Below, one piece after another: positions 27,732 to 36,672 of a DNA stretch of 58,515 nt. A model generated the notes under the pieces. It was given only the letters and a program-made list of their open reading frames with translations. It was not told where the DNA came from and ran no database searches. Position 1 is the first letter of the stretch. Each line of letters opens with the position of its first letter. The stretch covers positions 1-58,515 of the forward strand of contig NZ_QASO01000106.1 in NCBI RefSeq assembly GCF_003052605.1, given 5' to 3'. Made by a program: the position numbers and the translations under genes. Origin of the DNA: Ectopseudomonas oleovorans (GTDB lineage: Bacteria; Pseudomonadota; Gammaproteobacteria; Pseudomonadales; Pseudomonadaceae).

Positions 27732-30077
27732 TCAGGCCCTGACCCGGCTCTTGTCCGGGTCATAGGCCACGGTGCTGGCGGCGACGGTGGCGCCGATGCG
27801 TTTCTGCTGGCCGTCGAGCTTGCCGATCTCCACGCGGGTGCCGGGCGCGCAGTAGTCCACCGCCAGACGGCACAGGGCGATGTTCTTGCCCAACATCGGT
27901 GAGCGCGTGGCGCTGGTGATCACCCCGACCTGGGCGCGGCCGACGTGCACGCAGTCGCCATGGGCGGCCGGCTCGTTGCCGTCCAGCTCCAGGCCGACCA
28001 ACTGCTGCATCGGGTGCTCCTTGCGCCGCTGCAGGGCGGTCCGACCGATGAAGTCGTCCTGCTTGCCCTTCAGTGGCACGCAGAAGCCGATGCCCGCCTC
28101 GAACGGATCGGTCTGGTCGTTGAATTCGTAGCCGGCGAAGATCAGGCCCGCCTCGATGCGCAGCATGTCCAGCGCGTGCAGGCCGAGCGGCGCCAGGCCC
28201 AGCGGTTCGCCGAGCTGCCAGAGGCGCTGCCAGATCGTCATCGCATCGCTCGGGTGGCACCAGATTTCAAAGCCCAGCTCGCCGGTGTAGCCGGTGCGCG
28301 AGACCATCAGCGGCGCACCGTCGTAGTCGTCCAGGCGGCCGATGAGAAACCGGAACCAGCCCAGTTCCTCCAGCTTCGGCTGGGTGCCTGGCGTCCAGAT
28401 CATCTGCCTGAGAAGCTCGCGGGCGAGTGGGCCCTGCACGGCGATGTTGTGGATCTGCTCGGAAGCGGACTTGATCCACACCTTCATGCCCAGTTTCTCG
28501 GCCTGCTGGCGCAGCCAGTCGCCACCGAAGTCCTCGCCGCCGATCCAGCGGAAGGCATCCGCGCCGAGTCGCAACAGCGTGCCGTCGTCGAGCATGCCGC
28601 CGTGCTCATAGCACATGGCGCTGTACACCACCTGGCCGACCGCCAGCTTGCGCACGTCGCGGGTCAGGCAATGGTTGAGCAGGGCCTCGGCGTCCGGGCC
28701 GAGCACCTCAAACTTGCGCAGCGCGGACAGATCCATCACCGCCACCCGTTCGCGGCAGGCGTGGTATTCGGCAAGCGTGCCGTAACCGTCGAACTGGGTG
28801 GGCGTCCACCAGCCGCGATAATCGACGAACTGGCGGGTGAGGGCGGATGTACCCGGGTGGAATCCGCTTTCGCGGGTCAGCACCGGATCGGCGTCGGGCG
28901 TCTTGCGGTTGGCCATGGCGATACTGAAGCGCTCCTTGTCGGCATACACGCGGATATGGATGTCGGTCGGCTGCCAGCCATTGGCCGGGTCGATGTCGTC
29001 CGGGCAGGAACTGCTGGCGCAGACCAGCTCGCGCTGGGCGCGCAGCAGCACGTAGTCGCCGGGGCGCGACCAGGGCTCATCCAGCGTAAGCTGCTGGTGC
29101 GCGTCGATCCCGGTGTTGAAGAAGAAATTGATCGCCGGCCAGCCGCGACGGCCCTGCACACCATGGGCGGCGAGGGCGCGGCTGAGGTTGTCGCTGCAGT
29201 TGGCGTGGCCGAAGTAGCCCTGGGCTTCGTAGTAGCGGGCGGTGCAGGCCAGGGCGAAGGTGTCGTGGCGGCCCACCGTGTCGCGCACCACCTCCAGCAT
29301 CGGTTGCAGGTCGCGGTCGAAGAAGCGGCTGAACAGGCCTGGGCCGGGGTAGGCGTTGCCGTTCAGGGTGCGGGTGACGGTGGGGTCTAGGTCGATCTCG
29401 CGGCCGGCATCCAGGCCGCGGCGGTCGAAGGCGACGAAGTCCGAGCACTGCCGGCCGGCAACGTCGATCACCTGGATGTACTGACCGGCCGCGACGACAT
29501 AGTCGCGCGCCGTGCCGGGGCGGATGGTGAACTCGTCGACCAGCTCGCCGAGGGGCGCCGGCAGCGCCGGAACCAGCAGGCTCGACGGGTTGGCGCGCTG
29601 GATGATCAGGCGCAGTTCGCTGGCGCGCTGCTGGCTGTCCACCGCCACCTGGCCACCGGGCGCCGCGACGATCACCAGCAGCGGCGCGCTGGCGTTCAGG
29701 TTGCGGCTGAAGCCGGCAGGTGTGTCCGTCTGCCAGAGGCGCGCGGCCATGGGCAGGTGGCGGCAATCCACATGGCGTTTGCCCAGGCCGCTGGCCACCT
29801 GTTGCGATTCGCGGCTGCCATCGCTCAGCAGGCACGCGATGAAATCGGCGCCAGGGCTGCTCTGCAGGCCGAGGGCGGCGAGTGCCTCGCGGCCCGTCTC
29901 GTCGAAGGCCAGCAGCTCGGCAAGCTGGTCGCCCTCGATATCGATCACTTCGAGACGGTCGCCCGGCTCCAGGGCGATCACCGTCAGGCCGCCTGGGGCG
30001 ACGCGCTGGCGCTCCAGGCCGGGTGCGCGGGCGAACAGCGCCGGCTCGTATGGCCGGGAAATCACGGGCATCTGCAT
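27732..30077 (-). CDS. tdm: Trimethylamine N-oxide demethylase (Tdm)
   Basis: A 781-residue two-part protein: N-terminal DUF1989-like halves (about 1-380) and a C-terminal GcvT-like tetrahydrofolate-binding domain (about 410-775; SRTGYTGELGFEIWCHPSDAM). This is the architecture of Tdm, which splits TMAO into dimethylamine and formaldehyde. Candidate metal ligands are the cysteines of GHANCSDNL and ELVCASSSCPDDI. ATG 30077 is preferred to the start three codons upstream because AAGG lies 8-9 nt before it. It follows tmm on the same strand after 80 bp, so product is passed from Tmm to Tdm. Confidence 0.92.
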   Translation of the reverse strand: MQMPVISRPYEPALFARAPGLERQRVAPGGLTVIALEPGDRLEVIDIEGDQLAELLAFDETGREALAALGLQSSPGADFIACLLSDGSRESQQVASGLGKRHVDCRHLPMAARLWQTDTPAGFSRNLNASAPLLVIVAAPGGQVAVDSQQRASELRLIIQRANPSSLLVPALPAPLGELVDEFTIRPGTARDYVVAAGQYIQVIDVAGRQCSDFVAFDRRGLDAGREIDLDPTVTRTLNGNAYPGPGLFSRFFDRDLQPMLEVVRDTVGRHDTFALACTARYYEAQGYFGHANCSDNLSRALAAHGVQGRRGWPAINFFFNTGIDAHQQLTLDEPWSRPGDYVLLRAQRELVCASSSCPDDIDPANGWQPTDIHIRVYADKERFSIAMANRKTPDADPVLTRESGFHPGTSALTRQFVDYRGWWTPTQFDGYGTLAEYHACRERVAVMDLSALRKFEVLGPDAEALLNHCLTRDVRKLAVGQVVYSAMCYEHGGMLDDGTLLRLGADAFRWIGGEDFGGDWLRQQAEKLGMKVWIKSASEQIHNIAVQGPLARELLRQMIWTPGTQPKLEELGWFRFLIGRLDDYDGAPLMVSRTGYTGELGFEIWCHPSDAMTIWQRLWQLGEPLGLAPLGLHALDMLRIEAGLIFAGYEFNDQTDPFEAGIGFCVPLKGKQDDFIGRTALQRRKEHPMQQLVGLELDGNEPAAHGDCVHVGRAQVGVITSATRSPMLGKNIALCRLAVDYCAPGTRVEIGKLDGQQKRIGATVAASTVAYDPDKSRVRA

Positions 30078-30108
30078 GCAAGGCACCTTGGTTCTTATGA
30101 TTGCTGCC

Positions 30109-30129
30109 GGTGCGCACGGCGCACCCTAC
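30109..30129. repeat. GTAGGGTGCGC palindrome, copy 3
   Basis: GGTGCGC, 3-base loop, GCGCACCCTAC in the tmm-tdm gap; a partial copy GTGTGCGCAC follows immediately. Confidence 0.65.
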
Positions 30130-30157
30130 GGGGTGTGCGCACGGTGGCGTAGGGCGG

Positions 30158-31528
30158 TCAGCCCACGGCCTTGATGGCTGTCTGCGGCGAATCGGCCAGG
30201 TAGGCTTCGAGGGAGTCGTCCAGCGCCTCCAGCCAGGGGGTGTGATGCGGCGTGGCCAGAGTGCCGGTCATCAGCGAGCGGTGGCACTTGTTGCGGTAGC
30301 CCATGATGTCTTCGTACTTGTCGTGCTTCCAGTCGAGAAAGGTCTGGTTCACCGCGGCGATGTCGAAGCTGGGGTAATCGGTGGCGTCGATCAGGGTCTG
30401 GATGTACTTGCCCTGGAACTCGAACATTTCCTGCGCGTTCTTCAGGGTCAGTTCTTCCTCGCGCCAGGCCAGGTCTTCGGCGTGCATGGTGGCGTGCTCG
30501 GGCAGGGCGATACGCCCGAGGATCACGTCGCGGGCGTACCAGGCCTGGGCGTCGAACATGTTGAAGCTGTACCACTGATCCTGCATGCCGAGGTAGATCA
30601 GCTTCGGGTTGTCCTCCCAGAACACGCCCTTGTACAGATTCAGCGGCCACAGGCGGTTGTCGGTCTTCAGCCGCAGGTTCTCGGCCAGGAAGGGGAAATG
30701 GTGCTTGTAACCGGTGCACAGAACGATGGCGTCGACATGCTTGCTGGTGCCGTCGGCGAAGAACGCCGTGCTGCTTTTGACGTGGCTCAGCAGCGGTTTC
30801 TCCTCCCAGTTCTCCGGCCACTTGTAGCCCATCGGCGCGGTTCGGTAGCAACTGGTGATTGAGCGGGCGCCGTACTTGTAGCACTGCGAGCCGATGTCCT
30901 CGGCCGAGTAGCTGGAGCCGACGATCAGCACGTCCTTGCCCTTGAATTCCAGCGCATCGCGGAAGTCGTGGGCATGCAGCACGCGCCCGGCGAAGCTCTC
31001 GAAACCCTCGAAATAGGGCACGTTGGGCGTGGAGAAGTGGCCGCTGGCGACCACCACGTAGTCGAAGCGCTCGGTGCTGGTGAGGTCGCGGTCGTAGCTG
31101 TGCACGGTGACCTCGAACTGGCCGCTGGCCGCATCGAAGGTTACCCCGCGCACGGCGGTGTTGAACTGTATGTACTTGCGCACGCCAGCCTTCTCGACGC
31201 GGCCCTTGATGTAATCCCACAGCACCTCGCGCGGCGGGTAGGAGCCCATCGGCCGGCCGAAGTGCTCGTCGAAGGTGTAGTCGGCGAACTCCAGGCATTC
31301 CTTCGGGCCGTTCGACCACAGATAGCGGTACATGCTGCCGTGTACCGGTTCGCCGTGTTCGTCGAGGCCGGTACGCCAGGTGTAGTTCCACATGCCACCC
31401 CAGTCGCTCTGCTTTTCAAAGCAGACCAGCTCGGGAATCTCCGCCCCCTTGGCGGCAGCGGACTGGAAGGCGCGGAGCTGGGCCAGGCCACAGGGGCCGG
31501 CGCCGATGATGGCTATGCGAGTGGTCAT
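30158..31528 (-). CDS. tmm: Trimethylamine monooxygenase (Tmm), FMO family
   Basis: A 456-residue flavin-containing monooxygenase that oxidises trimethylamine to TMAO. FAD motif GAGPCG (residues 9-14), FMO fingerprint [16 protein letters not shown] motif [10 protein letters not shown] and [11 protein letters not shown] are present; 456 residues is the length of characterised bacterial Tmm. The adjacency to tdm makes the assignment strong. A promoter and TTC-N7-GAA dyad lie upstream. Confidence 0.93.
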   Translation of the reverse strand: MTTRIAIIGAGPCGLAQLRAFQSAAAKGAEIPELVCFEKQSDWGGMWNYTWRTGLDEHGEPVHGSMYRYLWSNGPKECLEFADYTFDEHFGRPMGSYPPREVLWDYIKGRVEKAGVRKYIQFNTAVRGVTFDAASGQFEVTVHSYDRDLTSTERFDYVVVASGHFSTPNVPYFEGFESFAGRVLHAHDFRDALEFKGKDVLIVGSSYSAEDIGSQCYKYGARSITSCYRTAPMGYKWPENWEEKPLLSHVKSSTAFFADGTSKHVDAIVLCTGYKHHFPFLAENLRLKTDNRLWPLNLYKGVFWEDNPKLIYLGMQDQWYSFNMFDAQAWYARDVILGRIALPEHATMHAEDLAWREEELTLKNAQEMFEFQGKYIQTLIDATDYPSFDIAAVNQTFLDWKHDKYEDIMGYRNKCHRSLMTGTLATPHHTPWLEALDDSLEAYLADSPQTAIKAVG

Positions 31529-31564
31529 GGAAGTCTCCCGGGCGATCTTGTTAATGATTTTCAG

Positions 31565-31587
31565 GAATTAAAATTTCCTTTTGAGAA
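31565..31587. promoter_or_regulatory. TTC-N7-GAA operator (plus half-site) at the tmm promoter
   Basis: Minus strand TTCTCAAAAGGAA (31587-31575) is a full dyad, and 20 bp further a TTC half-site (31567-31565) occurs without its partner. Just upstream TTGCAG-N16-TAAGGT could be a sigma70 promoter; no correctly spaced sigma54 box is seen. Confidence 0.45.
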
Positions 31588-31721
31588 ATACCTTACGGGC
31601 TTGGCTTGCCACTGCAATTCACTCGTTGGTGATACCTCCTTGGGGGTAAGGGGGAACCGCGGTTTGCACCGGCGCAGGGCGCTCAGGCCACGTGCTGGTG
31701 CGCGAGGGTTTCTGAAGCTAT

Positions 31722-31744
31722 TTCTCTTGAGGAAAATTTATTTC
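31722..31744. promoter_or_regulatory. TTC-N7-GAA operator (plus half-site) upstream of the sensor-kinase operon
   Basis: TTCTCTTGAGGAA (31722-31734) followed by TTC exactly 20 bp later (31742-31744). Same element as at gmaS and the demethylase operon, linking the two-component genes to the amine regulon. Confidence 0.45.
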
Positions 31745-31825
31745 TTATCAGTGCGTTCCGGTGGTGAGCAGGCGAGGCATGGAACTTGCTGAAGCAAGCA
31801 GCAGTTAGCCGTCCCCGGAGGCCGG

Positions 31826-32917
31826 ATGATTCAGTTGCTGCTGCGCACTCTGCTGGTCCAGCGACAGTCCCGTCAGGCTGCGCCGCCGGCCTATCGCCAG
31901 GCCTTGCTGGACCTGCCGCTGCGTCTGTTGCAACAGGGTGGCGAGGCGCCTTTGCTGGACTTGCTGCCGCTGCTGGCGCAGGCGCTGGAAGCCAAGCAGG
32001 CCTGTTTGCTGCTGCCGGCAGGCACGGGGCCGGGCTGGCGCAGAGTAGGTGAGGCCTCGGCCGATGCGGGATGCGTCGGGCATGTAGCGCAGCTACCTGC
32101 GGCGGGGGTGGTGCAACTCTGTCGTGTTTGCCTGGAGCGTGGGCATTTTCAAGCGCTTTGCGGGCTGCAGCATGAAGAGGGGCGTAGCGCGCTGTTGCTG
32201 ATGAGCTTTGCCAGTTGTCCCGGCGCCTGGCAGCGCAACCAGCTGCGCGATATCGCCCGGCGACTGGGTGAGGTGCTGCAAGCGTTTGCCGAAGATCGCC
32301 GCTTGCGTCGCCGTGAGCTGAGCGCCGAGCGCGGTGTGTTGGCCCGCGAGCTGCACGACTCGGTGGCCCAGCAGCTCGGCTATCTGCAGATTCGCGCCGC
32401 GCGGCTGCAGGGCGTTCTTGGCGATGCCCGGCAGGCCGACATGATGCTGGAGGATCTGCGCGACACCCTGCGCGGTCTGCATCGCCAAGTCCGCGAGCTG
32501 ATCAGCAGCGCGCGCCTGACCATGGACGGGCGCACCCTGCGCCAGGCTCTGGAGGCTTCGGTGGCCGAGTTCGCCCGCAGCAGCAGTTGCGTGTTCAGCC
32601 TGGACAACAGGTTGCCCGGCAACGATCTGCCCGGGGATAGCGAGCTGCAGGTGCTGCAGATCGTGCGTGAGGCCCTGGCCAACGTGGTGCGCCACTCTCA
32701 TGCACGGCAGGTGCATATCCGTCTCTGGCCGACCGGCAACGGTTTTGAGGTCGAGGTGCGCGACGACGGCATCGGTCTGCCGTCCGACCTGCCCGACTGC
32801 GGTCACTTCGGCCTGAGCATCATGCGCGAACGCGCCGCTGCCATCGACGCCGAACTGTTAATCGCGCCGGTGGACGGCGGCGGCACACGGGTGCACCTGC
32901 GCTGGAGCCGGCCATGA
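31826..32917 (+). CDS. NarX-like sensor histidine kinase (HisKA_3)
   Basis: A 363-residue kinase without obvious membrane helices. A GAF-like N-terminal part (about 1-165, with cysteines at CRVCLERGHFQALCGLQ) precedes the phosphoacceptor segment ARELHDSVAQQLGYLQ and a HATPase domain (LQIVREALANVVRHSHA, DDGIGLP). Cytosolic GAF sensing of a small ligand is likely. GGAGG precedes the ATG. It overlaps the regulator gene by 4 bp. Confidence 0.88.
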   Translation: MIQLLLRTLLVQRQSRQAAPPAYRQALLDLPLRLLQQGGEAPLLDLLPLLAQALEAKQACLLLPAGTGPGWRRVGEASADAGCVGHVAQLPAAGVVQLCRVCLERGHFQALCGLQHEEGRSALLLMSFASCPGAWQRNQLRDIARRLGEVLQAFAEDRRLRRRELSAERGVLARELHDSVAQQLGYLQIRAARLQGVLGDARQADMMLEDLRDTLRGLHRQVRELISSARLTMDGRTLRQALEASVAEFARSSSCVFSLDNRLPGNDLPGDSELQVLQIVREALANVVRHSHARQVHIRLWPTGNGFEVEVRDDGIGLPSDLPDCGHFGLSIMRERAAAIDAELLIAPVDGGGTRVHLRWSRP

Positions 32918-33579
32918 CTGCGCTGTTCAACCTCCTGCTGATCGATGACCATCCCTTGTTGCGCCGTGGCCTGGCAGAGTTGTTCGAGTCCAGCGGTGAG
33001 TTCCGCGTCGTCGGTAGCGTCTCCAGCGGGGCTGCAGGCATCGATCTGGCGCGTGAGTTGAGCCCCGATGTGGTGATACTGGATCTGCACATGCCGGGCA
33101 TCGATGGGATGGCTACGCTGGAGTGGTTCAAGCGTGACCTGCCGGAGGTGAACGTGGTGGTGCTGACCGCCTCTGCGGCGCGCGAGGATGTGCTGGCAGC
33201 GTTGCGCGCAGGCGCCGATGGCTATCTGCTCAAGGACAGCGAGCCGGAGGCACTCTTGGCGGCGGTAAGCGCCTGTGCCCATGGCCAGGCACGGCTCGCC
33301 CCGGCGCTTTCGCTGCTGCTCGCCAGCAATCTGCGCGAGCGGGACAGGGGCCTTGGCAGCGAGCACGTGGGGCTCACCGAACGCGAGCGGCAGACTCTGG
33401 CTCTGATCGCCGAGGGCTTCAGCAACAAGCTGATCGCACGCCAGCTGGGTATCAGCGACGGTACGGTGAAGGTCTACGTCAAGCATCTGTTGAGCAAGCT
33501 CAACCTGCGTTCGCGCCTGGAGCTGGCGGCCTGGGCGCATCGAGGTGGTTTGTCCGAGAGCGATGGAGCGCGTCGATGA
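32914..33579 (+). CDS. NarL/LuxR-type response regulator
   Basis: A 221-residue regulator: receiver domain (LLIDDHPLLRRGL; phospho-Asp in DVVILDLHMPGIDG) and LuxR-type HTH (LTERERQTLALIAEGFSNKLIARQLGISDGTVKVYVKHLL). Overlaps both neighbours by 4 bp, so kinase, regulator and PAS protein are one transcript. Confidence 0.92.
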   Translation: MTALFNLLLIDDHPLLRRGLAELFESSGEFRVVGSVSSGAAGIDLARELSPDVVILDLHMPGIDGMATLEWFKRDLPEVNVVVLTASAAREDVLAALRAGADGYLLKDSEPEALLAAVSACAHGQARLAPALSLLLASNLRERDRGLGSEHVGLTERERQTLALIAEGFSNKLIARQLGISDGTVKVYVKHLLSKLNLRSRLELAAWAHRGGLSESDGARR

Positions 33580-34370
33580 GCTGGTGGAGACGGTTACTCG
33601 ATGCATTGAGTGGCGACCGCAGGGCGGTGGATTTCGACGTGCTGCCGATCGCGCTTATCCATCTGGATGACGCCGGGGAAATACGTCAGGCCAACCGCGG
33701 CTGGGAGCAGCTCAGCGGTCATCGGTTGCGTGATTGTCTTCACGTCGACCATCGCGAGTTTCTCCATATCGAGGATCGTCCCGTCTGGCAGCAGGCTCTG
33801 CGCAGCCTGGCCGAGGGCGCCGGGTTCTGGGTCGGCAACCTGCGTTATCTCCATCGCCGGGCAGAGCTGCGCTGGGTCGAGGTGCGGCTGGTGCGGCATA
33901 GGGACGGCTTCGTCGCCAGCCTGGCGGACATCAGTGCACAGATGCCCGAGCATCAGCAGTTGCAGGCGCGCCACCGCAGCCTGAGCAACCTGCTCGATGG
34001 CCTGCCCCTGATGGTCTATCGCTGCCGCAACAACCGTAGCTGGAGCATGGAGTACGTCAGCGCAGGCTGTCTGGAGCTGACCGGTTACCCGGCTCAGCGT
34101 CTCGTCGATAGCCATTGCCTGACGTTCAATGGCCTGATCCACCCAGATGATCGGGAACGGGTCTGGCACGGGGTTCAGCAAGCACTGCGCGAGTCGCGCC
34201 CGTTCGCCTTCGACTATCGCCTGTTATGCGCCGACGGCAGCGAGAAATGGGTCAGCGAGCGTGGCCGGGGCATCTACTCGGATCTCGGCGACTTGCTGGG
34301 GCTCGAAGGGGTGGTGATGGAACGAGGTGTTGAGCCGACAATGCCTGAGGAGCTGGTTGTGGGATTCTGA
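33576..34370 (+). CDS. PAS-domain protein without output domain
   Basis: A 264-residue protein with two PAS/PAC modules (about 15-120 and 130-255; the second has EYVSAGCLELTGYPAQRL and FDYRLLCADGSEKWVSERG). There is no kinase, cyclase or DNA-binding domain. Because it is co-translated with the sensor and regulator, it probably delivers a signal to that kinase. Confidence 0.75.
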   Translation: MSWWRRLLDALSGDRRAVDFDVLPIALIHLDDAGEIRQANRGWEQLSGHRLRDCLHVDHREFLHIEDRPVWQQALRSLAEGAGFWVGNLRYLHRRAELRWVEVRLVRHRDGFVASLADISAQMPEHQQLQARHRSLSNLLDGLPLMVYRCRNNRSWSMEYVSAGCLELTGYPAQRLVDSHCLTFNGLIHPDDRERVWHGVQQALRESRPFAFDYRLLCADGSEKWVSERGRGIYSDLGDLLGLEGVVMERGVEPTMPEELVVGF

Positions 34371-34432
34371 GCAAGAACGTTCAAGACCTGCCTGGGGCTG
34401 CTTGGTTAAGCTGGTCGGCCCAAGGAGGTTCC

Positions 34433-35143
34433 ATGTCCCGTCATCACGAATTCACCCAGGGCGCCCGCGATATGCTGCCGATGCTGCTCGGCGCCATTCC
34501 CTTCGGCATCATCTTCGGCAGCCTGGCAGGCGCTGCCGGGCTCGATCCCTGGCAGACGCAGGGTATGTCCTTGCTGGTATTCGCTGGTTCGGCGCAGTTC
34601 ATCGCCATCAGTCTGTTGACCGGCGGTGCCGGTATCGCCGTGGTGTTGCTGACCACCTTCGTGGTCAACCTGCGCCATGCCCTGTATAGCGCCAGCCTGC
34701 AGCCATACGTGCGCCATCTGCCCAAGCGCTGGCGCATGCCGCTGGCTTTCTGGCTCACCGACGAGGCCTACGCGGTGGTAGTGCAGCGCTACGCGCGTGG
34801 TGACAAGGGCGCCTACCGCCATTGGTACTTTCTCGGCGCGGCCCTGGCCATGTACTGCAACTGGCAGCTGTGCACGCTGGTCGGCGTGCTGTTCGGTCAG
34901 GCAGTGCCGAACATCGGTGAGTGGGGGCTGGATTTCGCCATGCTGGCGACGTTCATTGGTATCGTCGTGCCGATGCTGCGCAATCAGCCGCAAGTGGCGG
35001 CCGCCCTGGTTGCGGGTGCCGTGGCGCTGCTGTGCCATGCCTTGCCCTACAAGCTTGGGCTGATGGCGGCTGCGGCCAGTGGCATCGTCGTCGGCGTGTG
35101 GTTGGAGCGGCGCAATCCGGCGCTGCAGGAGGAGTTGGTCTGA
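34433..35143 (+). CDS. azlC: AzlC-family branched-chain amino acid exporter, large subunit
   Basis: A 236-residue polytopic protein starting GARDMLPMLLGAIPFGIIFGSLAG, with FAGSAQFIAISL and LRHALYSASL, typical of AzlC/YgaZ. It pairs with the AzlD-type gene that starts at its stop codon (TGATG). Exports branched-chain amino acids or analogues. Confidence 0.9.
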   Translation: MSRHHEFTQGARDMLPMLLGAIPFGIIFGSLAGAAGLDPWQTQGMSLLVFAGSAQFIAISLLTGGAGIAVVLLTTFVVNLRHALYSASLQPYVRHLPKRWRMPLAFWLTDEAYAVVVQRYARGDKGAYRHWYFLGAALAMYCNWQLCTLVGVLFGQAVPNIGEWGLDFAMLATFIGIVVPMLRNQPQVAAALVAGAVALLCHALPYKLGLMAAAASGIVVGVWLERRNPALQEELV

Positions 35144-35472
35144 TGGATATCTGGTTGCTGATTCTGGGCATGCTGGCGATCACCTTCATCACCCGCTACA
35201 GCCTGTTTGCCTTCCCTGATCTGCGCTTTCCGCCGCTGATCAGGCAGGGGCTGCATTACGTGCCGACTGCAGTGCTGACGGCCATTGTGGTGCCCGGCAT
35301 GCTGATGCCGGACGGACAGTCCTGGATGCTCAGCTGGAGCAACGCCTACCTGCTGGCAGGTGTGGCGGCCATTGCTATCGCGGCGTTCACGCGGCACTTG
35401 CTGGCGACCATCGGTGGGGGATTGCTGGTGTTCTTTCTGCTGCGCTGGGCGTTCGGGCAGTTACCGATCTGA
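35143..35472 (+). CDS. azlD: AzlD-family exporter small subunit
   Basis: A 109-residue membrane protein (about four helices; TFITRYSLFAFPDLRF and LHYVPTAVLTAIVVPGML are AzlD/YgaH hallmarks). ATG 35143 overlaps the azlC stop, so the two subunits are translationally coupled. Confidence 0.9.
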   Translation: MDIWLLILGMLAITFITRYSLFAFPDLRFPPLIRQGLHYVPTAVLTAIVVPGMLMPDGQSWMLSWSNAYLLAGVAAIAIAAFTRHLLATIGGGLLVFFLLRWAFGQLPI

Positions 35473-35494
35473 GTGGCGCGTGCCTTGGCTTTGC

Positions 35495-35558
35495 GTAGGG
35501 TGCGTTGCGCGCACCAGACAAATACCGCCGTATTCACAGTGTGCGTGGCGCACCCTAC
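35495..35558. repeat. Inverted pair of GTAGGGTGCG palindromes, copy 4
   Basis: GTAGGGTGCGT...GCGCACC (35495-35515) and GTGCGTGGCGCACCCTAC (35541-35558) face each other across 25 bp, the two-unit layout of REP doublets, after azlD. Confidence 0.65.
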
Positions 35559-35581
35559 CGGGGAGGATCGCTGGAAGCCCG

Positions 35582-36169
35582 CTACACCAGCGCGCTGACC
35601 TTGAGCTCGCGCTGGCTCAAGCGCAGGTACTGTTGGTCAGCCTTGAGCAGTAGCGCGTGGTCGTCGACGCTCAGTTCTTCATGAGCATGACCTTCGGCCT
35701 GGCTGCGGTAGAGGCTTTCACCGGGGCGGCGGCGCAGGCATTGGTAGCGCTGCTGGCGTGGTTCCACCTTGAAGCTGAGCATGTCGATATAGGCGACCTG
35801 CATCTCATCACTCTGCCCGGTCTCCAGCGCACTGCGTTGCAGGGCTGGGGTGTGGATGAAGGGCGAGGCCGAGAGCATGACATGTTGGCATTGCTGCAGA
35901 TCGGGACGCGGTACGCCATCGAGCAGCCAGTTGCCGCACAGATCACGCTGCAGGCAGAGGTTGCGCTGGCCGTGGTTGTCGACCTTGAGACAGAGGCGAC
36001 GGAAGCGCCAGCGCGCGTCGCAATCGATCAGGTAGTTGGCAACGATGCTGTTGCCCTTGATGACCTGCATGAGGTGGCTGGTGGCGTGAATGCCATTGGC
36101 ATCCTGACTCAGACGCAGCGTTTCCACGCCGGGGGTGTGCCTGGGTTTCCAGACCAAGGTCTGCTGCAT
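35582..36169 (-). CDS. Putative glycolipid-binding domain protein (PF06475-like)
   Basis: A 195-residue protein with WRFRRLCLKVDNHGQRNLCLQRD, DLCGNWLLDG, LSASPFIHTPAL and YIDMLSFKVEPRQQRYQCL, matching the Pseudomonas putative glycolipid-binding family. ATG 36169 is preferred to an upstream in-frame start (GGAG 7 nt before it). No signal peptide is visible. Function unproven. Confidence 0.75.
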   Translation of the reverse strand: MQQTLVWKPRHTPGVETLRLSQDANGIHATSHLMQVIKGNSIVANYLIDCDARWRFRRLCLKVDNHGQRNLCLQRDLCGNWLLDGVPRPDLQQCQHVMLSASPFIHTPALQRSALETGQSDEMQVAYIDMLSFKVEPRQQRYQCLRRRPGESLYRSQAEGHAHEELSVDDHALLLKADQQYLRLSQRELKVSALV

Positions 36170-36285
36170 CGGTCGACTCCATGCCGAGCGCGAAACAGGA
36201 GGGAAGGGCGCTTGCGCGCAGAGCACATTCCCTCGTGCTCCATGTTTGTTGTGGCGCGCAGCATAAAGCGACAGCGATGTGATGT

Positions 36286-36305
36286 CTGTCAGCTTTTGCT
36301 GACAG
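36286..36305 (-). terminator. Hairpin downstream of the folM-folE-folX-DUF1244-hopJ unit
   Basis: CTGTCAGC-TTTT-GCTGACAG, a perfect 8-bp stem 25 bp after the hopJ stop on the minus strand. No T-run. Confidence 0.45.
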
Positions 36306-36330
36306 TTGCGCAGGTTTTTGCGCTATAGAT

Positions 36331-36672
36331 TCAGGCTTTCGGCTTCAGCGGTTGCTGTTCGAACTTCACGCCGTCCAGGCCATGCACCATCAGCGCGCGG
36401 ATGTTGCCGTGGTCGCTGCCTTGCGGCGTGGCCAGCACGCTGCGGTAGTGCTCGCCGAAGGCACGCAGCGCTTCGTCCTTGCTCAAGCCTTCCAACAGGG
36501 CCAGACCCAGAGTCTTGCAGGAGCCTTCGTTCTGGCCCGCGGCGTTTTCCACGTCGCCATTGCGGAAGGCGCTGGGCTGATAGTCATAGTGCTCGGCGAC
36601 GAAGGCCAGGGTTTCACTGAAGGCGTAGTCGTCCTGCTGCAGGCGGCTGCGCAGTTCTCTCAGGGCGGTCAT
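36331..36672 (-). CDS. HopJ-family protein
   Basis: A 113-residue protein with FSETLAFVAEHYDYQPSAFRNGD and NEGSCKTLGLALLEGL, the HopJ type III effector-like family that is widespread as a housekeeping gene in Pseudomonas. Overlaps the DUF1244 gene by 4 bp. Its role in non-pathogens is unknown; no secretion genes are nearby. Confidence 0.88.
   Translation of the reverse strand: MTALRELRSRLQQDDYAFSETLAFVAEHYDYQPSAFRNGDVENAAGQNEGSCKTLGLALLEGLSKDEALRAFGEHYRSVLATPQGSDHGNIRALMVHGLDGVKFEQQPLKPKA

Noticed and set aside
31601..31617. TTGGCTTGCCACTGCAA as a sigma54 promoter for the sensor kinase operon
   Set aside because: GG and GC are 11, not 12, bases apart, and it lies over 200 bp from the gene; spacing is rarely tolerated.
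36331..36672. Type III secretion effector locus
   Set aside because: HopJ-like genes are common housekeeping genes in Pseudomonas; no hrp box or secretion genes are nearby.
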